From Ulota crispa (lineage: Eukaryota > Streptophyta > Bryopsida > Orthotrichales > Orthotrichaceae), in NCBI GenBank assembly GCA_963920765.1, contig OY987249.1:8122817-8186816 (forward strand): DNA of 64,000 nt, given 5' to 3'. Below are positions 1-15,747 of this stretch, in pieces (the first letter of the stretch is position 1; every line of letters begins with the position of its first letter). The position numbers and the translations under genes are program-made. The notes under the pieces are model-generated. The model saw only the letters and a list, made by a program, of their open reading frames with translations, ran no database searches and was not told where the DNA came from.

Positions 1-7
1 CTCTCAC

Positions 8-3000
8 TCAATAGACCATGGAGGCACGAGAACAGATGAAACCGCAAATTATTCCTAGAATGGCCCCTGCACCCACTTGCAACGGTGTGTGCCCTAAAAG
101 CTCCTTCAGCTTCGTCTCGCTCACTGGGTGCCCCTCGAACAAGTCCTGCACTATCATGTTTAAAACCTGCATCCAAATGCCAATCACCCGGTTAGACTGA
201 AGAATACAAAGATATGAGAGAGTCAGTTGCCACCCACCCAACCACCATAGAATTAAGGTATTGTATGATATGAAAACTCAAGTGTATCTCCTTCTCCACT
301 AAACTAAGTTGTACGTTACCTACACTACGTATTGCATGTAGGGCCTCACACTATTTCTCAACATTTACACTAAATAAGTGCTTATTCATACTACAGTAAT
401 CTTCATTCAGAATTAATGCCAACGACAATCTTCATCGAAAATTACAGCCAACGACAAAGCAAAAAAAAGCGTTCAAGTTGTAAACTATGTGAAATCCTAA
501 TATCTAGGGAACTACATACGCCTCCAATTGACCAAGCGATGAGTCATGAGTATGTGAAATCCTAATATCTAGGGAACTACATACGCCTCCAATTGACCAA
601 GCGATGAGTCATGAGGTAACTTTCTAAGGTAAGGCAACCTAAATGTAATATTTAATGTACATGTTTCTCCATACCCATGAATTTTACCCCCACTGAGCTA
701 TGTTTTATGTTAAATATGTGTTCCTACTTACCCCATGAATATGTACAGATTTTTCCTATCACCTAGCTACATTTTATGCTAGTTAGATGTTTTTGTATTT
801 TATGCTATTTAGATGTCTCCACAAACCCATGAATATGTACGGAGTACTGAGAGTATTGATTGCACCTACTTATGATGTAGCAGCTTCATGACCTTTCCAA
901 CTACCAATGTCATAACGCTCTAGCTATCTGCAAGCCTAGTCTAAATCAAATTACCATTATATAACTTAATACCGACATACACGAGGAGCTCCTCTTCATT
1001 GAGAGAGTTCTCACCACTACTAGCAGCATCAAAAACTGCTTGTCCATTTCTATAATGAGCCAATTAAGTGCTCTAATCATATAGCATGGTCACGATAATG
1101 ATCATATCGATTGAGCAACGATGTAAATAAAATAAAAAGACATGCATAAGTCATTGATAGTAGGGCAAACCAAGAGTAATGATTGGTTGGTCACAACAAT
1201 CTTGAGAACCCTGGTTACCAGTGATCCCAAATATGATTTTCACTTTTAACTCCAAGTGACCAAAAACACTGCTCAAACGCTAAAAATTTCAAATTCAAAA
1301 CCGTAAAGCTTAGCTTCATAGAAAAATTTGGTAGCAATCCTGCAGAATGTAGCCAGTTTAAAGATCGATGCTGGTTACGTTGTAGTATCCAAACCAATCT
1401 CCAACTCGTTCTAGAATACATGTGTCAAACCTTTCTTTGACTCCTGCTTGGATTTCTATTTTTCAAAACCAGATTGAAACGACATGGCAAATTATAAGAC
1501 TGTTGCTAAAGTTTGACAACCAATGCTGGAGATTCTTGCCGCTGAATACATATAAAGGCTTGTTTCAACTTGCTCTTATGATCGGTATTAGATGAGTACT
1601 AGACGATCAATTGTAATTGGCATTCCCACTTGAGTGAGTAATTAAAAACTAAACTTAGTTGGTAGGGTTGGTGGTAATAGATAGCATTGATTTTAGTATG
1701 TAGAAATTGTAGTAAATTAGGATCACATAAATGATTATTTGCTGAAAATCTTAAAATTCAAAATCAAGAAAAACAAAGATTTGATAGTACTAACCATGGT
1801 ATTATGTAAAGTTGATGAGGAGAGAGGATTAACTAATATTGGTAACTTTAACTCTACAAGTACCATCTACAATATGTAAGTGCCATTTGTGCACCTACAT
1901 TGTTATTCTTAATAAAAATCATAACTTTTTACTACAAGCAAGTGGAAACAGGCCTTAGGGGGGAGAAGAAGGAGCTTGGAGGTGAATTGACTTACTTCTG
2001 CTTGACGTCCAGCATGTCGTCTCACACCCGCTGCATCGTACATTACGATGAGGGTAAACCCTAAACAAACTGGGAACAAGCTGTCACCCACTCCATGACA
2101 GAGTGCCACGCCTGTGGTCAAGCCCACACAAAGAGCAGAATGCGAGGACGGCATGCCGCCTGAGCCCACGAGCATTTTCCAGTCCCATTTCCTCTCCACC
2201 CAATATTTTGTGAAAACTTTCAATACCTGCAACACACAAAGAAATTTGAAAAGTCTTGAGCCTATAAGAGTATCCGCACCCTTGCACGCAACCTAAAGCT
2301 CTCAAAAGCAGGTGCCTAGGGTGCGTCCACGATTAAGGGCTCACTCAAATCATTGATGCCCCACCTTTGCCCTCAACAAGGTACATACAAGCAAGCAGTG
2401 AGTGCATATCACTCAAAGGACACGTGTCGAGCTTCCATAGTGAACCTCTTGTGTCAATCAATCAACAAGTTTTGATTGTCCTAGATTTGGGTGCGCTAAT
2501 TATTCATCAAACCCTGATTGTTTCAATGTTTGAGATACAATTGAGCAAGCAACCAATCAACAAGTTTTGATTGTCCTAAATTTGGGTGCGCTAACAATTC
2601 ATCAAACCCTGAACATTTTAGTGAGATACAATTGAGTGAGCACGTCTGCTGTGAGGGGCGCCAAGCTGAGCAGGCACCCAAGTGCTATTATTGAGGGCAC
2701 GCCAAGTGCTATTGAGGGCCTGTTTTGAGTGCAAGGGTGCGGATACTCTAAAGAAAGTAACAAAACGTAGCAAAAAGACAAAAAGCAGAATTATACTGAA
2801 CATTGTTTGAGCGATAGGAATGTGATATGAGGAAAATCCAGTAGACAAGATTGCAAAAAGACAGAAAGCAAATTGTACTGTACATTGATTGAGCAATAGG
2901 AATGTGATTTGGAGTAAAATTCAGAAGAAAGGTTCACACTGGCACCTGTGCAATTCCCCAGGCAACAAGCCCAGACATGAAGGTGGGATTGGCGCGGAGC

Positions 3001-3383
3001 ATGACCAGCACAGGGCTGATTCGGTTGCGGGCAATGATGGACGTGCTCAGCAGGGCAAGCCCTAACCCCGCCTGCTGCAGTAACGACACCCCCCACTCGG
3101 ATTCCGCAGATAAGACCTCCATTTGCAGACGAAACCGGGCTCGCAACACGGAGAACCAAATCGCCAGGGCTTGCGCGACGAACACCACGGGTCGAGGAGG
3201 CGGAGGAGGAATAGAAGGAAGCCGTCCAGACGACGGCAAGGGCGAGGGCGGGGGGCTGTCACTCTCCTCTTGAGCAAAACCCTTCTCCGGTCTCCTTTCG
3301 CTAAACCCAGCGCCACTGTGACTCTGACACCGCAATACCGCAACACCCGGGCTCCAGCTTATCGACACTCTCCGGAATCGCAA
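8..3383 (-). CDS. DUF212 family membrane protein (acid phosphatase/vanadium-dependent haloperoxidase-related), 3 exons
   Basis: Exons on the minus strand are 3383-2946, 2226-1996 and 166-8 (stop TGA at 10-8), giving 275 aa; all junctions are GT-AG and phase 0. The conserved core runs from NPTFMSGLVAWGIAQ at the end of exon 1, through GGMPSSHSALCVGLTTGVAL and YDAAGVRRHAGRQAE in exon 2, to LFEGHPVSETKLKELLGHTP plus a hydrophobic tail in exon 3. This is the plant form of the DUF212/YuiD family: small multi-span membrane proteins that resemble PAP2/haloperoxidase enzymes in the PSSHS motif. Their substrate is not established. The start is uncertain. Met1 at 3383 adds an 87-residue Pro/Arg/Ser-rich leader that could be an organelle-targeting peptide; Met88 at 3122 would give the short form usual for the family. 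Intron 2 is about 1.8 kb, and intron 1 (about 0.7 kb) contains a MITE. The 3' UTR lies outside the window. Confidence 0.85.
167..1995 (-). other. Intron 2 of the DUF212 gene
   Basis: AT-rich intron of about 1.8 kb with donor GTAAGT and acceptor GCAG on the minus strand. It contains a perfect 65-bp tandem duplication (486-550 and 551-615). The sequence around that duplication resembles 20.3-20.45 kb and 26.6-26.7 kb, so part of the intron is a dispersed repeat. No coding sequence was recognised inside it. Confidence 0.7.
486..615. repeat. Perfect 65-bp tandem duplication
   Basis: The unit beginning TATGTGAAATCCTAATATCT and ending GATGAGTCATGAG occurs twice head to tail with no visible difference. 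Single diverged copies lie near 20318-20387 and 26590-26660. Confidence 0.9.
2268..2748. mobile_element. PIF/Harbinger-type MITE in intron 1 of the DUF212 gene
   Basis: The terminal inverted repeats GAGTATCCGCACCCTTGCAC and GTGCAAGGGTGCGGATACTC are nearly perfect and flanked by TAA on both sides (2265-2267 and 2749-2751). The 3-bp TAA duplication and the GAGNATC-type ends fit Tourist/Harbinger MITEs. Inside, a unit of about 95 bp with CAACAAGTTTTGATTGTCCT is repeated in tandem (about 2463-2557 and 2558-2640). Confidence 0.75.
2780..2925. repeat. Imperfect tandem duplication of about 75-90 bp in the DUF212 intron
   Basis: Two adjacent copies share a 'ACATTG(T)TTGAGC(G/A)ATAGGAATGTGAT' core and an AAAAAGACA(A/G)AAAGCA segment. 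It lies between the MITE and exon 1. Confidence 0.6.
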
Positions 3384-4260
3384 ATTGCTCGTGGCATCCT
3401 AAAGCAGCAACCCCACACATCCCAACCGTGAGTCGAAATGCAGCGTCCATGCAATGCAGCCAACGAACACGAACACGCACACGAACACAAACACAAACAC
3501 AAACACGAACATTACGCACCCGAAGAAGCGGACGAGCGTGGGATTGCGACGCAATTGGAGAGCCCGCCGTGCGCGACAGAGCGAGACACGCCATGAGTGC
3601 AGACCGTAAGAGGAAGCGGGTTACGTTCTCATTGAAATGAATGGACGGGCAAAGTCACCAAACACAACCATGAGAGGCGCTGTGAAAACAGAAGTGGTGT
3701 GAGAATCAGAGCGTGAGCGAGGAGAGGATAAGCTTAAGCATACAACAGCAATGGAGGCTTGTTGTGAGGAGAAAGACAGAAACAAGTGCTGCTGATGGTG
3801 GGATTGTTTGGAAGGGAGAGAGGAGTAACAAGTGGTGGAATGTTTGATTGCAGCAACGACGTGAGAATGAGGCGTGGATTGTTGCTCTGTGGTAAATGAT
3901 TTTGATTTGAAGCTCGTCGTCGTCGTCGTCGCAGGCGCTTCGACCTTTTCTCTTTTTCTTGCAAAATGCGCGCTGCGAGTGACGGAGAAGCGAGCGAGGG
4001 TCATATTCCCAGGATGTTGAAGAAGATGCCAGTACGCCCGACCTCGTACACCTACTGGTTGCCAAATCTTCAAAGGTTGAAGATTTATGCCACGTCCAGT
4101 ATCTTCGTTCTGTGAAGTCACACTAATTATGGTATAAGAATTAGTGAGATTGCAGTAGCCCATTTCTTGTTCCACGTATATCCCTCTTGAATGCAATTTA
4201 TCATCCATATGTCTGATCAAAGAGAGTGACGTAGCTCAATAGCCATCCTCGAGGAAACGT
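3384..4260. other. GC-rich upstream region of the DUF212 gene
   Basis: No gene recognised. The base composition is GC-richer than the DNA further right, as expected for a leader or promoter. It contains a hexamer-like simple repeat (ACGAAC/ACAAAC) at about 3463-3510 and a CGT-type triplet run at 3915-3932. The minus strand is open for 199 codons (4220-3621), but the translation is low-complexity and matches no family I know. Confidence 0.4.
3463..3512. repeat. (ACGAAC/ACAAAC)n simple repeat
   Basis: Consecutive 6-bp units alternate ACGAAC, ACGCAC and ACAAAC, about eight in a row. Confidence 0.85.
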
Positions 4261-7200
4261 GGACTTGATCTGTCCGTCCGGAAGGAGCATTGAAACCAGG
4301 GGTCATAAATTCATTTTTCATTTATAGCTTCCCTTGCTAAAATTGTGGATTGTACGTCAAAAAAATTGCTACCTATCTTGTATTTTGTAGAGGGGAAGTT
4401 GCAAATGTTTGTCTTTCTGTTTAGTATTTTGCCTACAAAATTTTCCTTGGTTAGAAACTTTCAGCAACGTCTTCCAACTTATTGAGATATAAATGGTAAC
4501 TTTCAAGTTTTTTTTATACATTCTCCAATTATGTGAGTTGGTGATGTTTAAAATCAATCTTCCATAGTTGTTTTATTTTGTTAATTATCATGCTGAACTT
4601 GGACATTTGCAAAGTGTAAATCCACAATGCAAATTGAAAATACATAACTCTACAATGGCAATACAACAAAAATGGAAGCAAGAGTAAATTTATCATGCAA
4701 ACAATAACTTCTAATACTAGTAGTTCTCCAAGGGTTGATTTCATCTCACATCCCCAATATTTGTGTATACAAATGATATGATGCCAAATCTGCAATTCCC
4801 TTGCTTTTGCAAAGCAAATAGGGCAAAAACTCATCAAGCAACAAGGTCCAATAAAGTTGCAATTTTGATGAAATTAACAATTGCTATTGTTATCAAGAGT
4901 CATCAAAATGGGTACCCACATTTTATCCTTTTGATCCTACCAACGGCGAAGTGGCACCCAACTCCTAGCTTGAATGCAAAGTGGGGGGAAATCAAATGTG
5001 ATTCTTGGCTACTCAAGCTATCTGGATCTAAGATCTCATTAACTACTAGGTCACACCTCAAATTGCACTTGGCTTTTTATTTTTATTTTTTATTTATTTT
5101 TATTTTTTACAATACACTTTTAGCACTATCAAAGTTTAGGTAAAAAATTTGCAAAATTTAGCCAGAAATATTTGCGTTGATTGAAATGCACCCGTTCATC
5201 CACATGGAGAGTTGTAACTCATCCATGGTTTTGGATGAATAAATGTACATCATCTATTTGTCTGTTCATTTTCATCACAATGACTTTTTTTTTCATTATT
5301 TGTTACACCTCTTTTGATGATGGTGCTTTGCTGCTTTCAAGTGCGCCATTCACTTCTTGGACCCCCAGCCCAACCACAGCCTAGAACGCTAAATTTTGTC
5401 AATTAGTAAGGATGAAATTACTTCTTGTTATGTCATTTTTGAACCCCCTAAATGATAAAAAAAATAGTTGGATGTGTTTTTTAAATGTAACTTTTACAAC
5501 TTTGTTGAAAAATTGGTATTTGAAAACTAGACAATTAGAAATTAATCATGTACGTAAACATTTTTATGATATTTCAAACTTTTATTTTAGCACGTATACC
5601 TTGCACATTATGAGTTGATAGGATTGTTGACTTCTACATACAATGGGTTGGTCAACCATGAAGAACTAGAGAAAGTTGAGTGCATTCTTGTTTACAATTA
5701 TTTTATCATTAGAAAATTTTGGGGGAAACTATAGAATCCCGAAGTGGATTCAATTGTGCATTACTTTCAAAAATTTAATTAAACTTCAAAGCTACAATTC
5801 CAAAGTTAGAATGAAAATAGATGACCAAAGGTATCAAAACAAGCTATCTAACTAGACGGAGACATTGGTCTCAAATTCAAAATCTTATACTAAAGAATGT
5901 CGAAATAACTAAAAATATTTTTGCGATTGTAGTTTTAGGAAAAAGCCCAATCAACCCTAAGAAATTTGGAGTCAAGAACATTACTTTCTATATGAAAGAT
6001 AAAATCCTTAATTACAAAGTTTTAAGTAAAATTGGAGAAAAATATTTGTAGTTGCTCATGTTCATAAATAATCAATCATTCTTGTATGAAATGGATGACC
6101 AATTTTTATACACAAATCATGAGCAAGCAAAAAGCATGAAGCTCATAGGCAAATGAACAAAATTTTGCCAAAATCTTTTTTTGGTTAGAGGATTAACCTC
6201 CAAGCCTTACAATGAATTTTTCAAAATATGATCTTAAGAAATACATTTTTCATCTACCAAAGGTTTCCTTGCTTCTTTAGTTGGTTTAGTAACACTAGAA
6301 TACCATGTGTCTCAAAATATAATTTTATTACTATTGCATAAATAAAAAAACAAAAAACATGTCAAATCCAAAAACATGTATGTTTTTTTTGCTTCAAAAT
6401 TGGTGGCACTTGGCACCAATGTATTTCACATTCTTCTAGAATTAAACTACCAATGGCCAATTTGGGGACATGACCCCTATGCACCTTGCAAGGCTTTTCA
6501 TCTAGAAATACTTATTTTGTTGCTCAAATGTATTATCAAATTTTTTCAAATTAATTTTTTTTGTTTGAAAAAAAATCAACCGTGTGTAGAATGATATAAT
6601 TAAAAATTTATTGCAACTAATTGTTATCTTAAATATAAATATTTCAAGCAATAAATTTTACATATGACAAAATTTTTGAATTTTGATTGATTTTTTTTAT
6701 CAGTGTAGGTGACAAAAATGAGAAATCCAACCTAATTAATGTGATTCAAAATCTCAAACTTACCAATTTTGTTTCAAATTCCTCTACGAAAGTAGTTTTT
6801 CTTATTTATGATGAATTTTGATGACTTAAGATGTATGTGTGGGCTCTTACGAGTTGAGTGCTGAAGTAATGGAGTCTCAAAAAAGACAAGGAAGTAAAAA
6901 AAAATCTTACAACTCCTTTTGTTCTAAAGGCCTTCATACAAACATTCTAATAACTTATTGTAATCAGTTGAGTGGTTTGTTATGGTCACTAAGATCATTA
7001 TGCTATGTAGAGACCAAACTTTTATTTGCAACTTGTGACCTATGTAATCGTAGATGTAGAATAGCTAGTTTAACCTCATATTTAGTAAAATGGGAGATTG
7101 GGCACCTCCCAAAATAACCAAAGGAGATATAAAAAATTTCAATTTCAGGTTAGTTTTGAAAGATTTTATTGCAATTTGGGTCAAGTTGACTTAAATTGCA

Positions 7201-8328
7201 ATAAAACCTTCTAATTTTAAGTAAAATCTAAAAGGTTTATGTCAATTCAACTCAAATTGAGTTGAATTGACATAAAACTTTTCGTCAACTTTCCTTTACA
7301 TTTCCTCTCATTTCAATAGAAAATTCCCATTTTATTGAATATGAGGTTGTTTTTAAAATCTGTAAAAAATCATATACTTAGAAGAAAGTAAGGTTCTCTT
7401 CAAATTTAGATAAAATTGTAATCCTTCTTTGCATTTATTTTTTTCAAAAAGGCTAAGCTTATGAATAAGCTAAACTAAATACGTAAAACCAAGTAATTGT
7501 AGTAGAGTATGAACAGGATTACATGTTTTAGTAACTAAAGCCTTAATTTACTTATGACTTTAATGAAAAAACTCAAAACGATTTGCTCATAAGTAGGATT
7601 TAAATAATAAATGAACAAATTGTTTGAAGAAAATAAAGGAAAAAAAGGTCGTTTTCATAAATCAAGATACTAGAGTATCTACTTGAGCGTCTAATTATAG
7701 ATAGTTCGTTTTTTTGCTTCAAAATCAAACTCACCATAAATCCATCAATATTCTATGTACTTGATCGTATTAGTTTCCAATTCTTTTTTACTAATGCATA
7801 TATCCCCAACTGATGCCAATTGTTATTGTTGATACATGTCAAAGTTTGAGGAGAAATTTTGTCTTCATCAGCGAAAATCTAGCATTTCCCATTTTCGATC
7901 AATTTTTTAGTGGATTGCATAAAATGTTTTTAATATTTGTATTGTGATAAACTATAATTAGTTTTTATCTTTTTTTGGTAAAATCTAATTTTTTTTTAGG
8001 GCTTGGTTTATTGCACATATGTTTATGTGAGATTAGGGTGGAAAAATTTTGATTTATCGATTACATATTTATCATCAAGAGATTAAAATAGGGGGTTGTG
8101 AATTCAGATTTTAATTCTAAGGCTCTGGTTTAACCTAGAACTGTGGAGGAGGATGCAAATGAACAACACCAAAATAAAAGGTAGATTTTTACTTTTATCC
8201 TCGTTGGTAAACAAAGGTGAGATTTTCCAGCCTAGCCTCACATTGACATATGTGCACTAAGAAGTTTTTTTAGCAAATGGTTTCAATTTCAACCAGCTTT
8301 TTTGCAACTAAAATTGGTTGACAACATG
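4261..8328. other. AT-rich intergenic region without recognisable genes
   Basis: Only short open frames with no recognisable motif occur here. There are T/A-rich runs (for example 5075-5110) and a strong palindrome at 7236-7276. I see no RNA gene and no intact transposase. Confidence 0.5.
7236..7276. repeat. Perfect palindrome, 20-bp arms, 1-nt spacer
   Basis: TTTATGTCAATTCAACTCAA is followed by a single A and then its exact reverse complement. The flanking bases continue with partial complementarity. A second, weaker hairpin (TATTGCAATTT ... AAATTGCAATA) lies just left at about 7168-7204. Confidence 0.9.
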
Positions 8329-9583
8329 CTAAGGGCTGATTCAGACCTCAAGTGAACATCCTAGTAGACAAAAGAATTTGTCCAATGTTTTGTACACCTT
8401 CATTTGGTGGGAAATTGTCATATTATCATTGATTTTGTCTATCCAGTGGAAGGTTCTAGATTAGGATCCAGACTTCCAGTGGAATTATAAATTTGATTCC
8501 ATTTGTCAAAATTTTGTATTTACCAAAAAAGACCAAAGCAGCAATAGAGGGAGTGTTCCATCCATTGAACAAGATTTGGAGCCACGTACTTGGGTTAGTG
8601 TAGACTAGGAAACAAACAAGATTTAGGAACATCTCATTGGCCGGTGGAGAGTTTTGTCCACTAGAGTTTTCACACTGAAGCGGACAGCTAGTAGGTCAAG
8701 GATTAACGCCATGTCATCACACACTCCCAACAAAAATTGAAGAGGAATTTCACTTGTAGCAGACAAAAGTTGGGGTTATCTTGGTCACCTCCTAAGGTGA
8801 CCCCAAATCTTGTCCACTGCTCAAAACACTCCCTCTCTTGCTATTTTAGTTCCTGACAAGTGAGAATAGAGCTACGACTCCATCAGACATTCGTTTCCTA
8901 ATATGAAACCTTCCACCAAACACACAAAATCAATGATGACATGGCAATTGCCCACCAAATGAAGACAAACAAAACATTGGACAAAGCCTTTTGTACACTA
9001 GGGCCCGATTCATACTAGCGGCCGGACAAAACACAAAAACTTGCACCCTATCTAGTGTTTCATCCATTAGGACTATTTTCACGTCATCCAATTATTGGAT
9101 GTGCCGTCCAAGAGTTCCTTGACATGTTTCAAACCACCTTTAGAGCAAGCCCCAAAATTGCACTATCGGGTCTGCTGATGTGAACATATTGGTTGGTGAC
9201 ATGACAAGCTGAAATACCGGACAAACCCTACATGTGAACTTTTAGTGAAAAAATTGATGTTTCAACCAATGATATTTGAGATGATTTTGTCTAGCCACTA
9301 ATCTAGATTGGGCTCGGACGTCCATTCCAAGTTTGAATTGCCCCATAGGAGGTGATCCCAAATCTTGTGCATAAGTGGATTCCTCTTCAATTTTGGTGGG
9401 AGTGGATGATAACACAAAGTTAACACCTATTAATGGGTGTTAACACCCTAGTAGTGAAGATTGCACTAGACAAAACCATCTCCGACCAATGACCAATGAA
9501 TAAAATCTCCACTGGACTAAACCCTCCCACCGGCCAATGAGAGGCTCCTAGATCTTGTCCACTTCCAGTCTGAACTGGCCCTC
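8329..9583. mobile_element. Complex foldback element(s) with AGGGC(C/T)NATTCA ends
   Basis: The left end AGGGCTGATTCAGAC (8329) is matched by the inverted GTCTGAACTGGCCCT at 9569-9583. A second left-type end, AGGGCCCGATTCATAC, sits at about 9003. Long arms pair within the region: 8345-8610 with 8800-9000 (around TTTGTCCAATGTTTTGT) and 8612-8662 with 9500-9560 (around CTCATTGGCCGGTGG). No coding sequence. It is probably two related MITE-like elements, one partly inside or beside the other. Confidence 0.6.
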
Positions 9584-9882
9584 CCGGTTCTCCCCGTTCT
9601 CCCCGTTCTCCCCGGCCTTTGGTTTGCATATGTTACCGCGGGAGCAGTAAACGAGGAGCTGCCATTCTCTCTTGAGCCACAATCGTCGAGAACGGAATCA
9701 CTAGGGTTACGCTTCTCGTCGATTGTGCTGCTGCAACTGGCTTGTCGGTAGTTGTCGCCACGGAGATCGATCGAGAAAAAGCGAGAGAAGAGAGATCGAG
9801 AGAGCGAGGTGCAATTTTGGTTTGTAGTTGCGGTTTAGGGTTTTACAGAAATTGGAGTTGGAGGTGCACGAAGTAGGGCAAG
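9584..9882 (+). promoter_or_regulatory. Presumed promoter and leader of SRP54
   Basis: This GC-richer DNA separates the foldback from the start codon. It holds a triple GTTCTCCCC repeat (9594-9620) and purine-rich GAGAGAAGAGAGATCGAGAG sequence at about 9780-9805, typical of plant leaders. No clear TATA box could be assigned. Confidence 0.4.
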
Positions 9883-14631
<4,749 letters not shown>

Positions 14632-15122
14632 CTTCTTTGATTGATACGTAGGTTTCACTTTGTTATAAAAATGAGGCTAGTGAATGACGCTTCTTGACGT
14701 TTTCAAGAGTTCCATGCAAGGTTGTACATTATAACCAGGTTGATAGTGCCCTTCTGCATGGCGGATTTTCTTACATGACACTGCTTATGGGCAGAAATTT
14801 CTGTCTCATCAAGTAATGGAAACTGTTATCTCCTGGTAGGCGTGTTAAGTTGTAGAGGTAGGCAGAATTTGAGTCTGGGAACCTCAGCCAAAATTGTGTC
14901 GACTAGATCTTTGACGACAGCAGCTTGTTTCTTCGGCATTTGTAATGAATTTTCCCTTCTAGGTCTGTCTTGGCAATTTGGCAATGAAGTTTCCAAGAGT
15001 CCAGAGAAATGGATACTACGATTTATGAAACTTGTTTGCTTCACCGAATGTAGTTTGATCCTTGATAATTATGTCCGAGGTTAAGCTATTTTGTAGTTTC
15101 TAAGGTGGCCAAAAGTACCACT
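14632..15122 (+). other. SRP54 3' untranslated region and spacer
   Basis: No further gene is recognised. The stretch is gene-like in composition up to about 15085, so it probably includes the SRP54 3' UTR. I could not assign a polyadenylation site with confidence. Confidence 0.4.
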
Positions 15123-15126
15123 TTAA

Positions 15127-15256
15127 CCCTTAAACGTCCTGAACGCCCTATGTGGCCGTATGTCCACCGGCGAAATGCGTTGTTCAGCAGTTTGATTGCA
15201 AGGGTATTTTCAAAAAATACAATCCCATATCTTAGCTCCCAAGGGCCGTTCAGGGG
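15127..15256. mobile_element. TTAA-flanked CCC..GGG element, 130 bp
   Basis: TTAA (15123-15126), then CCCTTAAACGTCCTGAACG ... CCGTTCAGGGG, then TTAA (15257-15260). The CCTGAACG segment is present in both ends in inverted orientation. It belongs to the TTAA group described in the findings. Confidence 0.65.
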
Positions 15257-15318
15257 TTAAATTTGAAAATACATGTTCTTATGGTCTCTCATTCATTTAT
15301 ATATGATGTATTTAATAA

Positions 15319-15738
15319 GGGAATTGATACATGTACCATCCCTTATGAACTATTCTACCACACCCTACTATATATGGTCAGTATTTACAATATTAAAATA
15401 GGTGTGGACCACAAGAAAAACATGACTAATTTGAAAATACAATTGGACATAGAAGTTGCAACTTTAATTTTGTTTTAACTTCAAATCTTGCTCATTGTAT
15501 CAATTAAATAATCCAAATTATGTTTAGTTTAATTTTTACTTTTTTAATTTGATACTATGAGAGGGATTAAGAGCTAAACAACAAATTTAAAGTTGCAACT
15601 TCTACGTCAAGTTGTGATTTCAAATTAGTGATGTTTTTATTGTGGTCCACACCTATGTTAATATTGTAAATATTGACCATATATAGTAGTAGGGTGTAGT
15701 AGAGTAGTCAAGAAGGGACGGTACATGTATCAATTCCC
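15319..15738. mobile_element. Mutator-like foldback MITE with perfect 9-bp target duplication
   Basis: The ends GGGAATTGATACATGTACC and the exact complement at 15720-15738 open arms of about 165 bp that pair over most of their length (for example ACACCCTACTA.TATATGGTCA and AGAAGTTGCAACTTTAAATT). The element is flanked by ATTTAATAA on both sides (15310-15318 and 15739-15747). A 9-bp duplication is characteristic of the Mutator superfamily. Confidence 0.85.
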
Positions 15739-15747
15739 ATTTAATAA

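Noticed and set aside
3621-4220. 199-codon open frame on the minus strand
   Set aside because: Low-complexity (Ser/Thr/Pro-rich) translation with no recognisable domain, in GC-rich upstream DNA; another frame on the same strand is also open. Treated as leader or promoter.
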